A DNA stretch of 64,000 nt. Source: Hamadaea sp013361475. GTDB taxonomy: Bacteria > Actinomycetota > Actinomycetes > Mycobacteriales > Micromonosporaceae. The DNA lies in assembly GCF_040654195.1 (NCBI RefSeq), contig NZ_JBFAHM010000001.1, positions 623,698-687,697 of the forward strand, read 5' to 3'. The translations under genes and the position numbers were made by a program. Below the pieces are notes generated by a model. It was not told the origin of the DNA, made no database searches, and saw only the letters and a program-made list of their open reading frames with translations. Positions within the stretch are counted from its first letter, which is position 1. Each line of letters starts with the position of its first letter. Of this stretch, positions 40,028 to 48,427 are shown piece by piece.

Positions 40028-42532
40028 GTGGACGTAACAGGACAATCGGGCAGCAGCGCACCCGCCAACGGCAATGGGCACGCTCATGCGAACGGGCATG
40101 GTGAGGTTCCCACCAGCGGCTGGAGCGAAGGCTGGTCCGGCGCGGGCTCCGCGCTGGAACCGGAGGCTGATTCCGTCGTGCCCGCCTGGCGGCGGGGCAT
40201 GGACGCGTTGAACCACGCCCGCGCCCAGACGCCGCCCCGCTACGCCGAACTGCTCGCCGAGGCCGGCGTACGCCCGCCGAACCCGGCCGAGCTGCCCGAG
40301 GACGAAGATCCGCTGGACGGGCCGGTGCGCTCCCGCAACGGCGAGTTCGCCGGATTCCCCGCCGACGACGGGCCCGTCCGGCCGCTGTCCAGCCCACCTC
40401 GGTACGCCGAATCCCCTTACGGGTCGCCCTACGGTCAGCCCGCCGCAGAGCAACCCCAGTACGCCGACCAACCGCAGTATGTCGAGCCGCCGCAGTACGC
40501 CGACCAACCGCAGTACGCCGAGCCGCCGCAGTATGTCGAGCCGCCGCAATACCCGGATCCGCCGCTGTTCGCGGAGCCCGCTCCGGCCGAACCTGCGCCG
40601 TCCGCGCCGCCCGGTCCCGCCCTGAACGGGTCGACCCCGTCCCCTGGCACGCCCAGTCCGTTCGCCCGCCTGCTGGAGGTCCCCTCGGTGCCGTCCGCGC
40701 CACCGGCCCCTCGTGCGTCGACGTATCCGCCCGCCGCCTCGAACCCGCTGCCGCCGCCTGCGCAGCCGTCGACGCCCTTGCAGCCGGAGCCGCTCGCTCC
40801 GCCCGCGCCGGCCCCGGATCCGATCGCGCGCCCCGCCCTGCTCAACCCGGGGCATCCCGGCGTGGAGGCGTACGCCCCGGACCGGGCGCCGATCCCGTCG
40901 GGTGAGGTCGCACAGCCATCGCCGACGGGGATACTGCTGCCCGCGTACCACCGGGCGGAGCCGATCGTGCCGGTGGACCCGGAGCCGCCCCGCGCTCATG
41001 CGGAGCGACTGGATCCGGCCGATTACCGGCCGCCGCCCGCGCCACCGGGACTCCGGGTGCCCGCTCCCGCCGCCTACGCGCCGCCGGGAGAACCGACCGA
41101 CCACATCGGACCTTCGCGCGACCTGCCACCGCGAGACCTGCCATCACGGGACGTGCCACCACGAGACGTGCCATCGCGGGACGTCCCACCGCGAGACCTG
41201 CCGGCCCGAAACCTGCCACCCCGTGACGTGCCACTACGGGAGGTCCCGTCGCGAGACGTGCCAGCGCGGGACCTGCCACCGCGAGACGTGCCAGCGCGAG
41301 AGGTGCCGCCGCGCGAGCCGCAAGCGCCGGTGAACCACCCACGGCCGCAGCCGCCGCACGAGCAGCCGGACCACCGGCCGCCGGCTGACCCTTCGCCGTC
41401 GCCCATGGCGCGCGAGCGGGGCGAACCCACGCACGGCCTGCCGCAGCGGGTCCCGTCCGAGCCGGACGTGCCGCGCATCCCGGAGCCCAACACCGATCCG
41501 CCCGCGCCCGCGCCTGCTCTGTCGCGCATCGCGTCCGGGCTGCGTCGCGACGACCTGCCGCCGTCGGATCGGCCGGACGGGTTCGACGTCGCCACCGTGC
41601 TCTCCGCCGTCCGGGACGTGCCCGGAGTGCGGGACGCTCAGCTGCGGGCCACCGCGACCGGCGGCCACACGCTGCGACTCGACCTCGCCGACGGGTCCGA
41701 CCCGGCCTACGTCAGCCGCGTCGTGGCACGCATGCTCAACGAGCGGATGGGCCTGCTCGCCGAGCCGCCCGCGCGCCCGGCTCCGTCGCCGGCTCCGACG
41801 GCGGCACCCACGCCGCCACCGGTTCCGGAACCCGAGCCGCCCGCTGCTGAGGAGCCGCCGCGTCGACCGGTGCCGGCGCAGCCTGCGGCGCCGACGGAGC
41901 CGCGGCCCGACCGCACTCCCATTCCGCCGGTGCAGCGCGGGGCGAGTCCGCCGCTGCCGCCGGGGCTGATCCCGGCCAGCGCCGCGCCCCGGGAGCCGCG
42001 CCGCCGGCACCCGGTCACCATGCGCGGCCGCTACCCGGACCAGATCCGCCCCGGTGGCGACCGGTTCGGCCGCCCCGACGAACAGCCGGAACCCGGTCGG
42101 CCACCGGCGCTGACACCGCCCGCCGAGGCGGCCCGCGTCGTCCTCGACCACGTGCAGGTCAGCACGTTCGGCCTGGACGCGACGGTCGAGGTACGCCTCG
42201 TCGCCGGGGAACGGGTGGCGCTCGGCGTCTCGAACGGCCCGGCGGTCGACGGCTACGTCCTGCGGCTGTGCGCGGCCGCGGCCGCGAACGCGGTCGACGA
42301 GCTGCTCAGCGAGTCGGCCGACGGGCAGACCCGGGGGCACTGCTACGTCGAGCAGGCGGCCATCCTCCCGATGGGCAGCTGCGAGGTCGCCGTCGTGGTG
42401 GTCCTGTTGGTCTGCGACGGCTGGGTCGAGCAGCTGGCCGGGTCCGCCCTGGTCTCCGGCGACCCTCGGCAGGCAGTCGTCCGCGCGACGCTGGCGGCGG
42501 TCAACCGACGGTTGAGCGCCCTGCTGCCATGA
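40028..42532 (+). CDS. Large proline-rich repeat protein with C-terminal domain
   Basis: An 834-residue protein, GTG after GAGGAG. It has an N-terminal PAWRRGMDALNHARAQTPPRYAELL segment, (D/E)(P/Q)PQYA(D/E) repeats near residues 140-180, about 17 tandem RD(V/L)P(P/S/A) units near 360-440, a small ferredoxin-like domain near 510-570 (VRDVPGVRDAQLRATATGGHTLRLDL) and a C-terminal globular domain from residue 695 (VVLDHVQVSTFGLDATVEVRL). No membrane segment is seen. The next gene overlaps its stop. Function is unknown. Confidence 0.8.
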   Translation: MDVTGQSGSSAPANGNGHAHANGHGEVPTSGWSEGWSGAGSALEPEADSVVPAWRRGMDALNHARAQTPPRYAELLAEAGVRPPNPAELPEDEDPLDGPVRSRNGEFAGFPADDGPVRPLSSPPRYAESPYGSPYGQPAAEQPQYADQPQYVEPPQYADQPQYAEPPQYVEPPQYPDPPLFAEPAPAEPAPSAPPGPALNGSTPSPGTPSPFARLLEVPSVPSAPPAPRASTYPPAASNPLPPPAQPSTPLQPEPLAPPAPAPDPIARPALLNPGHPGVEAYAPDRAPIPSGEVAQPSPTGILLPAYHRAEPIVPVDPEPPRAHAERLDPADYRPPPAPPGLRVPAPAAYAPPGEPTDHIGPSRDLPPRDLPSRDVPPRDVPSRDVPPRDLPARNLPPRDVPLREVPSRDVPARDLPPRDVPAREVPPREPQAPVNHPRPQPPHEQPDHRPPADPSPSPMARERGEPTHGLPQRVPSEPDVPRIPEPNTDPPAPAPALSRIASGLRRDDLPPSDRPDGFDVATVLSAVRDVPGVRDAQLRATATGGHTLRLDLADGSDPAYVSRVVARMLNERMGLLAEPPARPAPSPAPTAAPTPPPVPEPEPPAAEEPPRRPVPAQPAAPTEPRPDRTPIPPVQRGASPPLPPGLIPASAAPREPRRRHPVTMRGRYPDQIRPGGDRFGRPDEQPEPGRPPALTPPAEAARVVLDHVQVSTFGLDATVEVRLVAGERVALGVSNGPAVDGYVLRLCAAAAANAVDELLSESADGQTRGHCYVEQAAILPMGSCEVAVVVVLLVCDGWVEQLAGSALVSGDPRQAVVRATLAAVNRRLSALLP
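41110..41320 (+). repeat. 15-bp tandem repeats encoding RD(V/L)P(P/S/A)
   Basis: About 14 or more units of the form gcgagacgtgccacc run in tandem and encode RDVPP-type pentapeptides. Neighbouring units differ by one or a few bases, so the array is prone to slippage. Confidence 0.85.
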
Positions 42533-43485
42533 GGCGGGCTGTCCTCGCCGAGGACGACGAGCTGCCTCCGGACGGCCCGCCCGTACCGCCCTGGCCCGGT
42601 CACGCCGTCGAAATCGACGGCCGATCGGTGTTCGTCCGCGCCACGCCGTCGCCGGGCGCCGAACCCGCGCTCTACGTCCACGGGCTCGGCGGTTCGGCGC
42701 AGAACTGGACCGATCTCGCCGGACTGCTCACGCCCCGAGTCGACGGGCTGGCCATGGACCTGCCCGGCTTCGGGCACAGCGACCCGGCCCGGCGGTACTC
42801 CCAGCGCGCCTTCGCCGACTGCGTGATCAGCCTGATCGAGCAGACCGACCGGGGTCCAGTGCACCTGATCGGGAACTCCCTCGGCGGGGCGGTGAGCGTA
42901 CGCGTCGCGGCGCTCCGGCCCGACCTGGTGCGTACGCTGACCTTGGTCTCCCCGGCGATGCCGTTCCTGGATCCGCGACGGTCGTTGCAAGGCCGCGTCG
43001 TCCCGTTCCTCGCCCTGCCGCGAGTGGATCGGCTGGCCGCCCGGCAGATGGCGGCCATCCCACCCGAACAGCTCGCCGCCGAAGTGCTGAAGGCCTGTTT
43101 CGCCGACCCGGACGGCATCCCGCCCCAAAGACTCGCCGAAGCCGTGGAGGAGGCGCGACGGCGGTCCGAGGTGCAGCACTTCGCGAGTGCGTACACGGGC
43201 GCCATGCGCGGTCTCGTGCTCTCGTTCCTGCGCGCGCAACTGCCCGGCTCCGGATCGCTGTGGGCGATGGCCCGCCGGGTCAGCGTACCGACGCTGGTCA
43301 TCGCGGGACTGCGCGATCGACTGGTCGACGTCCGGGTCGTCTCCCGAGTCGCCCGTGCCATCCCCGACACCCGGCTGCTCCTGCTGCCCGACGTGGGGCA
43401 CGTCGCGCAGATGGAGGTGCCGCGGGTGGTCGCTCGCGCGATCCTCGGACTGCTCAACTCGCCGGCCTCCCTGCTTCCCCTTTAG
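42529..43485 (+). CDS. Alpha/beta hydrolase
   Basis: A 318-residue hydrolase. LYVHGLGGSAQNW is the oxyanion loop, HLIGNSLGGAVSVRVA holds the nucleophile Ser, GLRDRLVDVRVV the acid and LLPDVGHVAQME the His. Substrate is unknown. The ATG overlaps the stop of the Pro-rich gene, and this pair with the TetR/DUF3107 block is a conserved actinobacterial arrangement. Confidence 0.9.
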   Translation: MRRAVLAEDDELPPDGPPVPPWPGHAVEIDGRSVFVRATPSPGAEPALYVHGLGGSAQNWTDLAGLLTPRVDGLAMDLPGFGHSDPARRYSQRAFADCVISLIEQTDRGPVHLIGNSLGGAVSVRVAALRPDLVRTLTLVSPAMPFLDPRRSLQGRVVPFLALPRVDRLAARQMAAIPPEQLAAEVLKACFADPDGIPPQRLAEAVEEARRRSEVQHFASAYTGAMRGLVLSFLRAQLPGSGSLWAMARRVSVPTLVIAGLRDRLVDVRVVSRVARAIPDTRLLLLPDVGHVAQMEVPRVVARAILGLLNSPASLLPL

Positions 43486-43500
43486 CCGCCGCCCCCGGTT

Positions 43501-43553
43501 GCTTCGCGTGATCATTGCGTCAGCCATGCTGCTTCGCGAGGCGAAATGCCCGA
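43501..43553. repeat. Dispersed 53-bp repeat, family B copy 1
   Basis: Starts gcttcgcgtgatcattgcgt and matches 49687-49739 at 49 of 53 positions. A partial complementary arm (gcgcgatgatcat) follows at 43570, so it could form an imperfect hairpin. Confidence 0.85.
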
Positions 43554-43663
43554 CCCAGCAACGTGGACGGCGCGATGATCATGATCGGTGGGGGCACGAA
43601 TCTTCGTGTGTCCGAGCCCGATCCGCCTGATCTCCGCGGATCTATGGCAGGCTGGAGCGCGTC

Positions 43664-44617
43664 ATGAGCCACGATCGCCGGCATCCGCCCGCCGAGCCGG
43701 AGCACTACCCTCGCCAGGAGTCCGCCCGGTCGCGGCGGACAGACCTGCGCGAGCGGCCGGCGTACCGGTCTTCGGAGGTCGCGCCTCGCCAGCTCGGGCC
43801 CCGGGCGCAACGCCGGGCCGCCCGCCGTCGCGCGCAGATGCGCCGTCGTCGCGTGTTGGCCATCGCCGTCCTGGTGATCCTCGTCGGTTCCGTCGCCGGT
43901 CTGCTCCTGCGGAGTCCGTCGTCGCCGAGCGAGGCCGCCGCCGGTCCGTCCGCGCCGGGACCAGCGCCGTCGCCCTCGTCTTCGGTGCAGGCAGCCGCTG
44001 CGGTCGCCCCGTCCGGCTCGCCGTCCGCCGCTGTCGAGTCGACCGGCGTGCCCGAGACCGGTCCGGGCACCTTCGCGTACGCCGGAGGCACCGGCAAGGT
44101 GCTGGGCACCGCGGGAACGCTGCGCAAATATCAGATCGCCGTGGAGGACGGGAGCGGGCAGAACGCAGCCGCCTTCGCAGCCGCCGTCGAGAAGATCCTC
44201 GGTGACTCCCGGAGCTGGATCGCCGGAGGCAAGACGAAGTTCCAGCGTGTCCCCAAAGGTGCCAGCCACGAGTTCGTGATCTACCTGGCCACCCCGGCGA
44301 CCTCGGAGAAGATGTGCGCCGCGGGCGGTCTGCATACCGAGCGCTACACCTCGTGCCGGATCAGCGGTCAGGTGATCATCAACCTCGCCCGCTGGCTGAC
44401 CGCCGTCCCGGACTACAACGCTCCGCTCGACGTCTATCAGGCGTACGCGATCAACCACGAGGTCGGCCACCAACTGGGGCTCTACCACGAGGCCTGCCCG
44501 GGCCGGGGCCAGGTGGCGCCGGTCATGCAGCAGCAGACCTACGGACTGAAGGGCTGCGTCGCGAACTCATGGCCATACATCGACGGTAAGCGATACGTCG
44601 GCCCGCCGATCCCCTGA
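43664..44617 (+). CDS. DUF3152 metzincin-like membrane-anchored protease
   Basis: A 317-residue protein. A basic cytoplasmic start leads into one membrane segment (VLAIAVLVILVGSVAGLLL), a Ser/Pro/Ala linker and an extracellular DUF3152 domain. It contains HEVGHQLGLYHE, the HExxHxxGxxH zinc site of metzincin proteases, and two or three Cys pairs (EKMCAAGG, TSCRI, EACPG). Its place before moeZ matches the M. tuberculosis Rv3207c-Rv3206c pair, from memory. Substrate is unknown. Confidence 0.88.
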   Translation: MSHDRRHPPAEPEHYPRQESARSRRTDLRERPAYRSSEVAPRQLGPRAQRRAARRRAQMRRRRVLAIAVLVILVGSVAGLLLRSPSSPSEAAAGPSAPGPAPSPSSSVQAAAAVAPSGSPSAAVESTGVPETGPGTFAYAGGTGKVLGTAGTLRKYQIAVEDGSGQNAAAFAAAVEKILGDSRSWIAGGKTKFQRVPKGASHEFVIYLATPATSEKMCAAGGLHTERYTSCRISGQVIINLARWLTAVPDYNAPLDVYQAYAINHEVGHQLGLYHEACPGRGQVAPVMQQQTYGLKGCVANSWPYIDGKRYVGPPIP

Positions 44618-44643
44618 TCGGTCCGACGGTGATCGCCCGGGGC

Positions 44644-44653
44644 GAATATATTC
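44644..44653. promoter_or_regulatory. GAATATATTC palindrome upstream of moeZ
   Basis: A perfect 10-bp AT-rich palindrome in an otherwise GC-rich region, 100 bases before the moeZ start. It may be part of the moeZ promoter or an operator. Confidence 0.3.
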
Positions 44654-44752
44654 CCGCGTCCCACGTGGTAGACGTCATGGCCAGAATTCACCGGCGCGAG
44701 CAAGAATGGCCGAGTCGCCGCAACATCACGCATCGCAGGCAGGAGCTTCACC

Positions 44753-45934
44753 GTGTCTTTGCCGCCGCTGGTCGAGCCGGCCGAGTCGCTCTCGGTCGAT
44801 GAGATCCGCCGCTATTCCCGCCACCTGATCATCCCCGACGTCGGGGTGGAGGGGCAGAAGCGGCTCAAGAACGCCCGAGTCCTCTGTGTGGGCGCGGGCG
44901 GCCTGGGCTCACCGGCCCTGATGTATCTGGCCGCGGCGGGTGTGGGCACCCTCGGCATCGTGGAGTTCGACGTCGTCGACGAGTCGAACCTCCAGCGCCA
45001 GATCATCCACGGCCAGTCCGACGTCGGCCGGTCCAAGGCCGAATCGGCCGCCGCGTCGATCCGCGAGATCAACCCTTACGTCCAGGTCGAGATTCACAAC
45101 ACCGCGCTGGACCGGGAGAACGTCTTCGACATCTTCGGCCAGTACGACCTGATCGTTGACGGCACGGACAACTTCGCCACCCGCTACCTGGTCAACGACG
45201 CCGCCGTCCTCGCCGGCAAGCCCTACGTCTGGGGTTCGATCTACCGCTTCGACGGTCAGGCCAGCGTCTTCTGGGCCGAGCACGGCCCCTGCTACCGCTG
45301 CCTTTACCCCGAGCCCCCGCCGCCCGGCATGGTGCCGAGCTGCGCCGAGGGCGGCGTCCTCGGCGTCCTGTGCGGCAGTATCGGCGCGATCCAGGTCACC
45401 GAGGCGATCAAGCTCCTCGCCGGAGTCGGCGAGCCGCTCGTCGGTTCGCTCATGGTCTACGACGCCTTGGAGATGAGCTACCGCAAGATCAAGGTACGCA
45501 AGGACCCGAACTGCGTCCTGTGTGGCGAGAACGCGACCCAGACCGAACTGCTCGAAGACTACGACGACTTCTGCGGCGCGGTGTCGGTCGAGGCGCAGGC
45601 CGCGACCGAGAACTCGACGATCACGGCGAGCGAGCTGAAGGACTGGCAGGACGCCGGCAAGGACATCTTCCTCGTCGACGTACGCGAACCGGCCGAATAC
45701 GAGATCGTCCGGATCCCCGGGTCGACGCTCATCCCGAAGGGCGACATCCTCTCGGGGCAGGCACTCGCTGATCTGCCGCAGGACAAGCAGATCGTGCTGC
45801 ACTGCAAGTCCGGGGTTCGGTCGGCGGAGGCTCTGGCTGCGCTGAAGGCGGCTGGGTTCTCGAACGCTGTGCATGTTCAGGGGGGCGTGCTGGCTTGGAT
45901 CAAGCAGATTGACCCTTCCCTGCCGGTGTACTAA
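44753..45934 (+). CDS. moeZ: Adenylyltransferase/sulfurtransferase MoeZ
   Basis: A 393-residue fusion. The ThiF/MoeB domain has GAGGLGSPALMYLAAAGVG (ATP binding), the Arg finger region DESNLQRQIIHG and zinc cysteines (PCYRCLYPEPPP, NCVLCG). The C-terminal rhodanese domain has the active CKSGVRS loop. It adenylates and thiocarboxylates sulfur-carrier proteins for molybdopterin, cysteine and thiamine-type pathways. GTG start after GAGC is weakly supported but gives the family's length. Confidence 0.95.
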   Translation: MSLPPLVEPAESLSVDEIRRYSRHLIIPDVGVEGQKRLKNARVLCVGAGGLGSPALMYLAAAGVGTLGIVEFDVVDESNLQRQIIHGQSDVGRSKAESAAASIREINPYVQVEIHNTALDRENVFDIFGQYDLIVDGTDNFATRYLVNDAAVLAGKPYVWGSIYRFDGQASVFWAEHGPCYRCLYPEPPPPGMVPSCAEGGVLGVLCGSIGAIQVTEAIKLLAGVGEPLVGSLMVYDALEMSYRKIKVRKDPNCVLCGENATQTELLEDYDDFCGAVSVEAQAATENSTITASELKDWQDAGKDIFLVDVREPAEYEIVRIPGSTLIPKGDILSGQALADLPQDKQIVLHCKSGVRSAEALAALKAAGFSNAVHVQGGVLAWIKQIDPSLPVY

Positions 45935-45941
45935 CGCTTCT

Positions 45942-45995
45942 AGCCGAAAACGGGGTGACCCAATCCGCCCGGATTGGGTCACCCCGTTTTCGGCT
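45942..45995. terminator. Bidirectional hairpin, perfect 26-bp arms
   Basis: Arms 45942-45967 and 45970-45995 (agccgaaaacggggtgaccc at the left end) are exactly complementary with a CC centre. AAAA and TTTT runs inside the stem permit termination on both strands. It separates the convergent moeZ and terpene-cyclase-like repeat genes. Confidence 0.85.
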
Positions 45996-46037
45996 CTGGT
46001 TGGCGCCTGGCCGTGAACGGCCCTCCTAGCGGCGTGC

Positions 46038-46859
46038 TCACCTACAAGCTCTGATTGCGGCGAGGGTTGTGTGCACGTCGAAGGCGTCGCCGTCGTCGCT
46101 GCTGAAACCGCCGTCGCTGCGCTGGAGTTGGCGCAGGCGGAGCATCGCGTTGATGATCAGCGGGTCGTCGTCGCGTACGCCGACTCGCCGGTTGGCGGCG
46201 GCGAGCCAGGCGGCGTCGGCCGCGCTCAATTCCGGCAGCCGTTCGATCAGGCGCTGCTGAAGGCGTACGGATTCGTAGAACATGTCGTGCCGGTAGAGGA
46301 CGGCGGCGGACAGCCAGGTCGCGACCAGGAAGGTCGGCATCGTGCCGTCGGGCTGCACTTCAGTCCGCAGCGCTTCGGCCGCTTTGAGCACGACACCCGC
46401 GTATGCCCCGCCGGGCCGGTCGTCGAGGGGGCCGGCGGATCGGGCGTCCTGCCCCGCGACGGTGAGCCAGAAGGCCGCGTTGGCGGTGATGTAGAGCCGC
46501 GCCTCCGGGTCGCCGGGGACCGCCCAGGGTGGGGCGATGTCGGCCAGGCTGGGGGCCTCTTCCCAGCTGCCGTCGCCGTGCTGGCGGGTGGTCAGCCAGT
46601 CGAGGGCGCGGCGGGCGGCCGGGCGGCTCAGCGCGCCGAGGTCGTCGAGTTCGGCCAGCCGGAAGCAGGTCGCGTCGACCGAGGCGACCCCGTCGGTCCC
46701 GTATGCCGGCCAGCCGCCGTCCCGGGTCTGCCCCGCTTCCGCCTTGTCGAGGATGTCGTCCGAGGGCACCGCGCCGGTACGCAAGTACGACAAACGGGCA
46801 CGGTCGACCTGGTCGCCCTTGGCCACCACGAAGCCGATGGCCGCGTCCATGTCGATCAC
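46038..46859 (-). CDS. Prenyltransferase/squalene-cyclase-like repeat protein
   Basis: A 273-residue protein with GTG start (in-frame ATG nine bases later is an alternative). QW-like repeats are seen in QTRDGGWPAYGTDG, RQHGDGSWEE and LQRSDGGFSSDDGD, with an alpha-alpha barrel pattern. The catalytic DxDD acid of squalene cyclases is not evident, so it is likely a non-cyclase member common in actinobacteria. Substrate is unknown. Confidence 0.75.
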   Translation of the reverse strand: MIDMDAAIGFVVAKGDQVDRARLSYLRTGAVPSDDILDKAEAGQTRDGGWPAYGTDGVASVDATCFRLAELDDLGALSRPAARRALDWLTTRQHGDGSWEEAPSLADIAPPWAVPGDPEARLYITANAAFWLTVAGQDARSAGPLDDRPGGAYAGVVLKAAEALRTEVQPDGTMPTFLVATWLSAAVLYRHDMFYESVRLQQRLIERLPELSAADAAWLAAANRRVGVRDDDPLIINAMLRLRQLQRSDGGFSSDDGDAFDVHTTLAAIRACR

Positions 46860-46891
46860 GGAGAAAGGCTAGACGCTCACCGTGCGCAGCC

Positions 46892-47239
46892 TCAACGGCC
46901 GGACGTGTGATCTTCGGGGTACCAGGAGGTGGTCTGCATGATCACCCGACCGGCTTTCAGCTGCACACCTTCCGCCATGAGGAGGCGCGCCGCCCGCTGT
47001 TCGTGCCCCGGCGGGAGCCGTCCTGACGAATTCACGACACGATGCCACGGGACGCCCCCGCCGTAACGGGCCATGATCGTGCCGACCTGCCGGGCCGAGC
47101 AGCGGCCGGAGACGTCGGCGAGGTATTCGGCGATCGCGCCGTAGCTCATCACCCGGCCGGCCGGGATCCGCTCCACGAGCTGCAGCACCTGCTCGCGGTA
47201 CTCCTCTGGGCTCACATCGCCCCACACTATGGGATCCAT
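46892..47239 (-). CDS. Alkyltransferase-like (ATL) protein
   Basis: A 115-residue protein with the MGMT DNA-binding fold (RIPAGRVMSYGAIAEYLADVSGRCSARQVGTIMARYGGGVPWHRVVNSSGRL). In the PCHR motif the acceptor Cys is replaced by Trp (PWHR), so it cannot take up alkyl groups. ATLs bind O6-alkylguanine and flag it for nucleotide excision repair. It is divergent from proB. Confidence 0.9.
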   Translation of the reverse strand: MDPIVWGDVSPEEYREQVLQLVERIPAGRVMSYGAIAEYLADVSGRCSARQVGTIMARYGGGVPWHRVVNSSGRLPPGHEQRAARLLMAEGVQLKAGRVIMQTTSWYPEDHTSGR

Positions 47240-47276
47240 CCGACAGTTGCGGATTCACGCAGGTCAGAATGGTCCA

Positions 47277-48416
47277 GTGCGGCAGACAGTCACGAGTGCG
47301 CGGCGCATCGTGGTCAAGGTGGGGTCCTCCTCGCTGACCACGGCGGCCGGCGGTCTCGACGCGGCCCGGCTGGGCGCGCTGGTCGAGGCGCTCACCGCGT
47401 CGGGCAGTGCATCCATGCCCGACTCTCCAGCCGGAGCAGCGGGTAAGCAGGTCATCCTGGTCTCGTCGGGCGCGATCGCGGCCGGTCTCGCCCCGCTCGG
47501 CCTGCCGCGCCGACCGCGGGACCTGGCCACGCAACAGGCGGCGGCCAGCGTCGGCCAGGGGCTGCTCATGCACGCGTACACCGCGGCGTTCGCCGCCCAT
47601 GGGCGTACGGTCGGGCAGGTTCTGCTCACCGTCGACGACGTCACGCGCCGCTCGCACTACCGCAACGCGCGGCGTACCCTCCAGCGCCTGCTCGACCTGC
47701 GGGTCGTCCCGATCGTCAACGAGAACGACACGGTGGCCACGAGCGAGATCCGGTTCGGCGACAACGACCGGCTCGCCGCCCTGGTCGCCGCGCTGGTCGA
47801 GGCCGACCTGCTGATTCTGCTCTCCGATGTGGACGGTCTGTACACTGGCGACCCCGCGCTGCCGACCTCGACCCGGATCGACCTGGTCCGCGGGGAGGAG
47901 GACCTCGACGGCGTCGCCATCGGCAGCGCTGGCAAGGCCGGTCTCGGCACCGGCGGGATGGTCACGAAGGTCCAGGCCGCGCGCATCGCCAACGGCGCCG
48001 GCATCCCGGTCGTCCTGACCTCCGCGCCCCAGGCGGCCGCGGCCCTGTGCGGCGAGGAGGTGGGCACGCTCTTCGCCGCCCAAGTGGTACGCGCATCGGC
48101 GCGCCTGTTCTGGTTGGCCCATGCCACCGAGGCGCGCGGGCGGCTCTTCCTGGATCCGGGCGCGGTCGCGGCCGTCGTGGATCGGCGAAAGTCCCTGCTC
48201 CCGGCCGGGATCACCGGGGTGGACGGTGCCTTCTCGGCGGGCGACCCGGTGGACCTCGTCGACTCCAGCGGGCATCCGGTCGCCCGGGGACTGGTCAACT
48301 ACGACGCTCTGGAACTGCCCGGACTCCTCGGCCGGTCGACGGTCGAACTCGCCGCGTCACTCGGCCCGGCGTACGAGCGTGAAGTCGTGCACCGCGACGA
48401 TCTGGTGCTGCTGTGA
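47277..48416 (+). CDS. proB: Glutamate 5-kinase ProB
   Basis: A 379-residue kinase, first enzyme of proline biosynthesis. RRIVVKVGSSSLT binds ATP, LVSSGAIAAGL and VPIVNENDTVATSEIRFGDND are active-site loops, and GTGGMVTKVQAARIA follows. A C-terminal PUA domain (ARGRLFLDPGAVAAVVDRRKSLLPAGI) completes it. The GTG at 47277 is preferred; one at 47229 would overlap the divergent ATL start. proA follows at once. Confidence 0.95.
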   Translation: MRQTVTSARRIVVKVGSSSLTTAAGGLDAARLGALVEALTASGSASMPDSPAGAAGKQVILVSSGAIAAGLAPLGLPRRPRDLATQQAAASVGQGLLMHAYTAAFAAHGRTVGQVLLTVDDVTRRSHYRNARRTLQRLLDLRVVPIVNENDTVATSEIRFGDNDRLAALVAALVEADLLILLSDVDGLYTGDPALPTSTRIDLVRGEEDLDGVAIGSAGKAGLGTGGMVTKVQAARIANGAGIPVVLTSAPQAAAALCGEEVGTLFAAQVVRASARLFWLAHATEARGRLFLDPGAVAAVVDRRKSLLPAGITGVDGAFSAGDPVDLVDSSGHPVARGLVNYDALELPGLLGRSTVELAASLGPAYEREVVHRDDLVLL

Positions 48417-48427
48417 GAGGGAACGAA

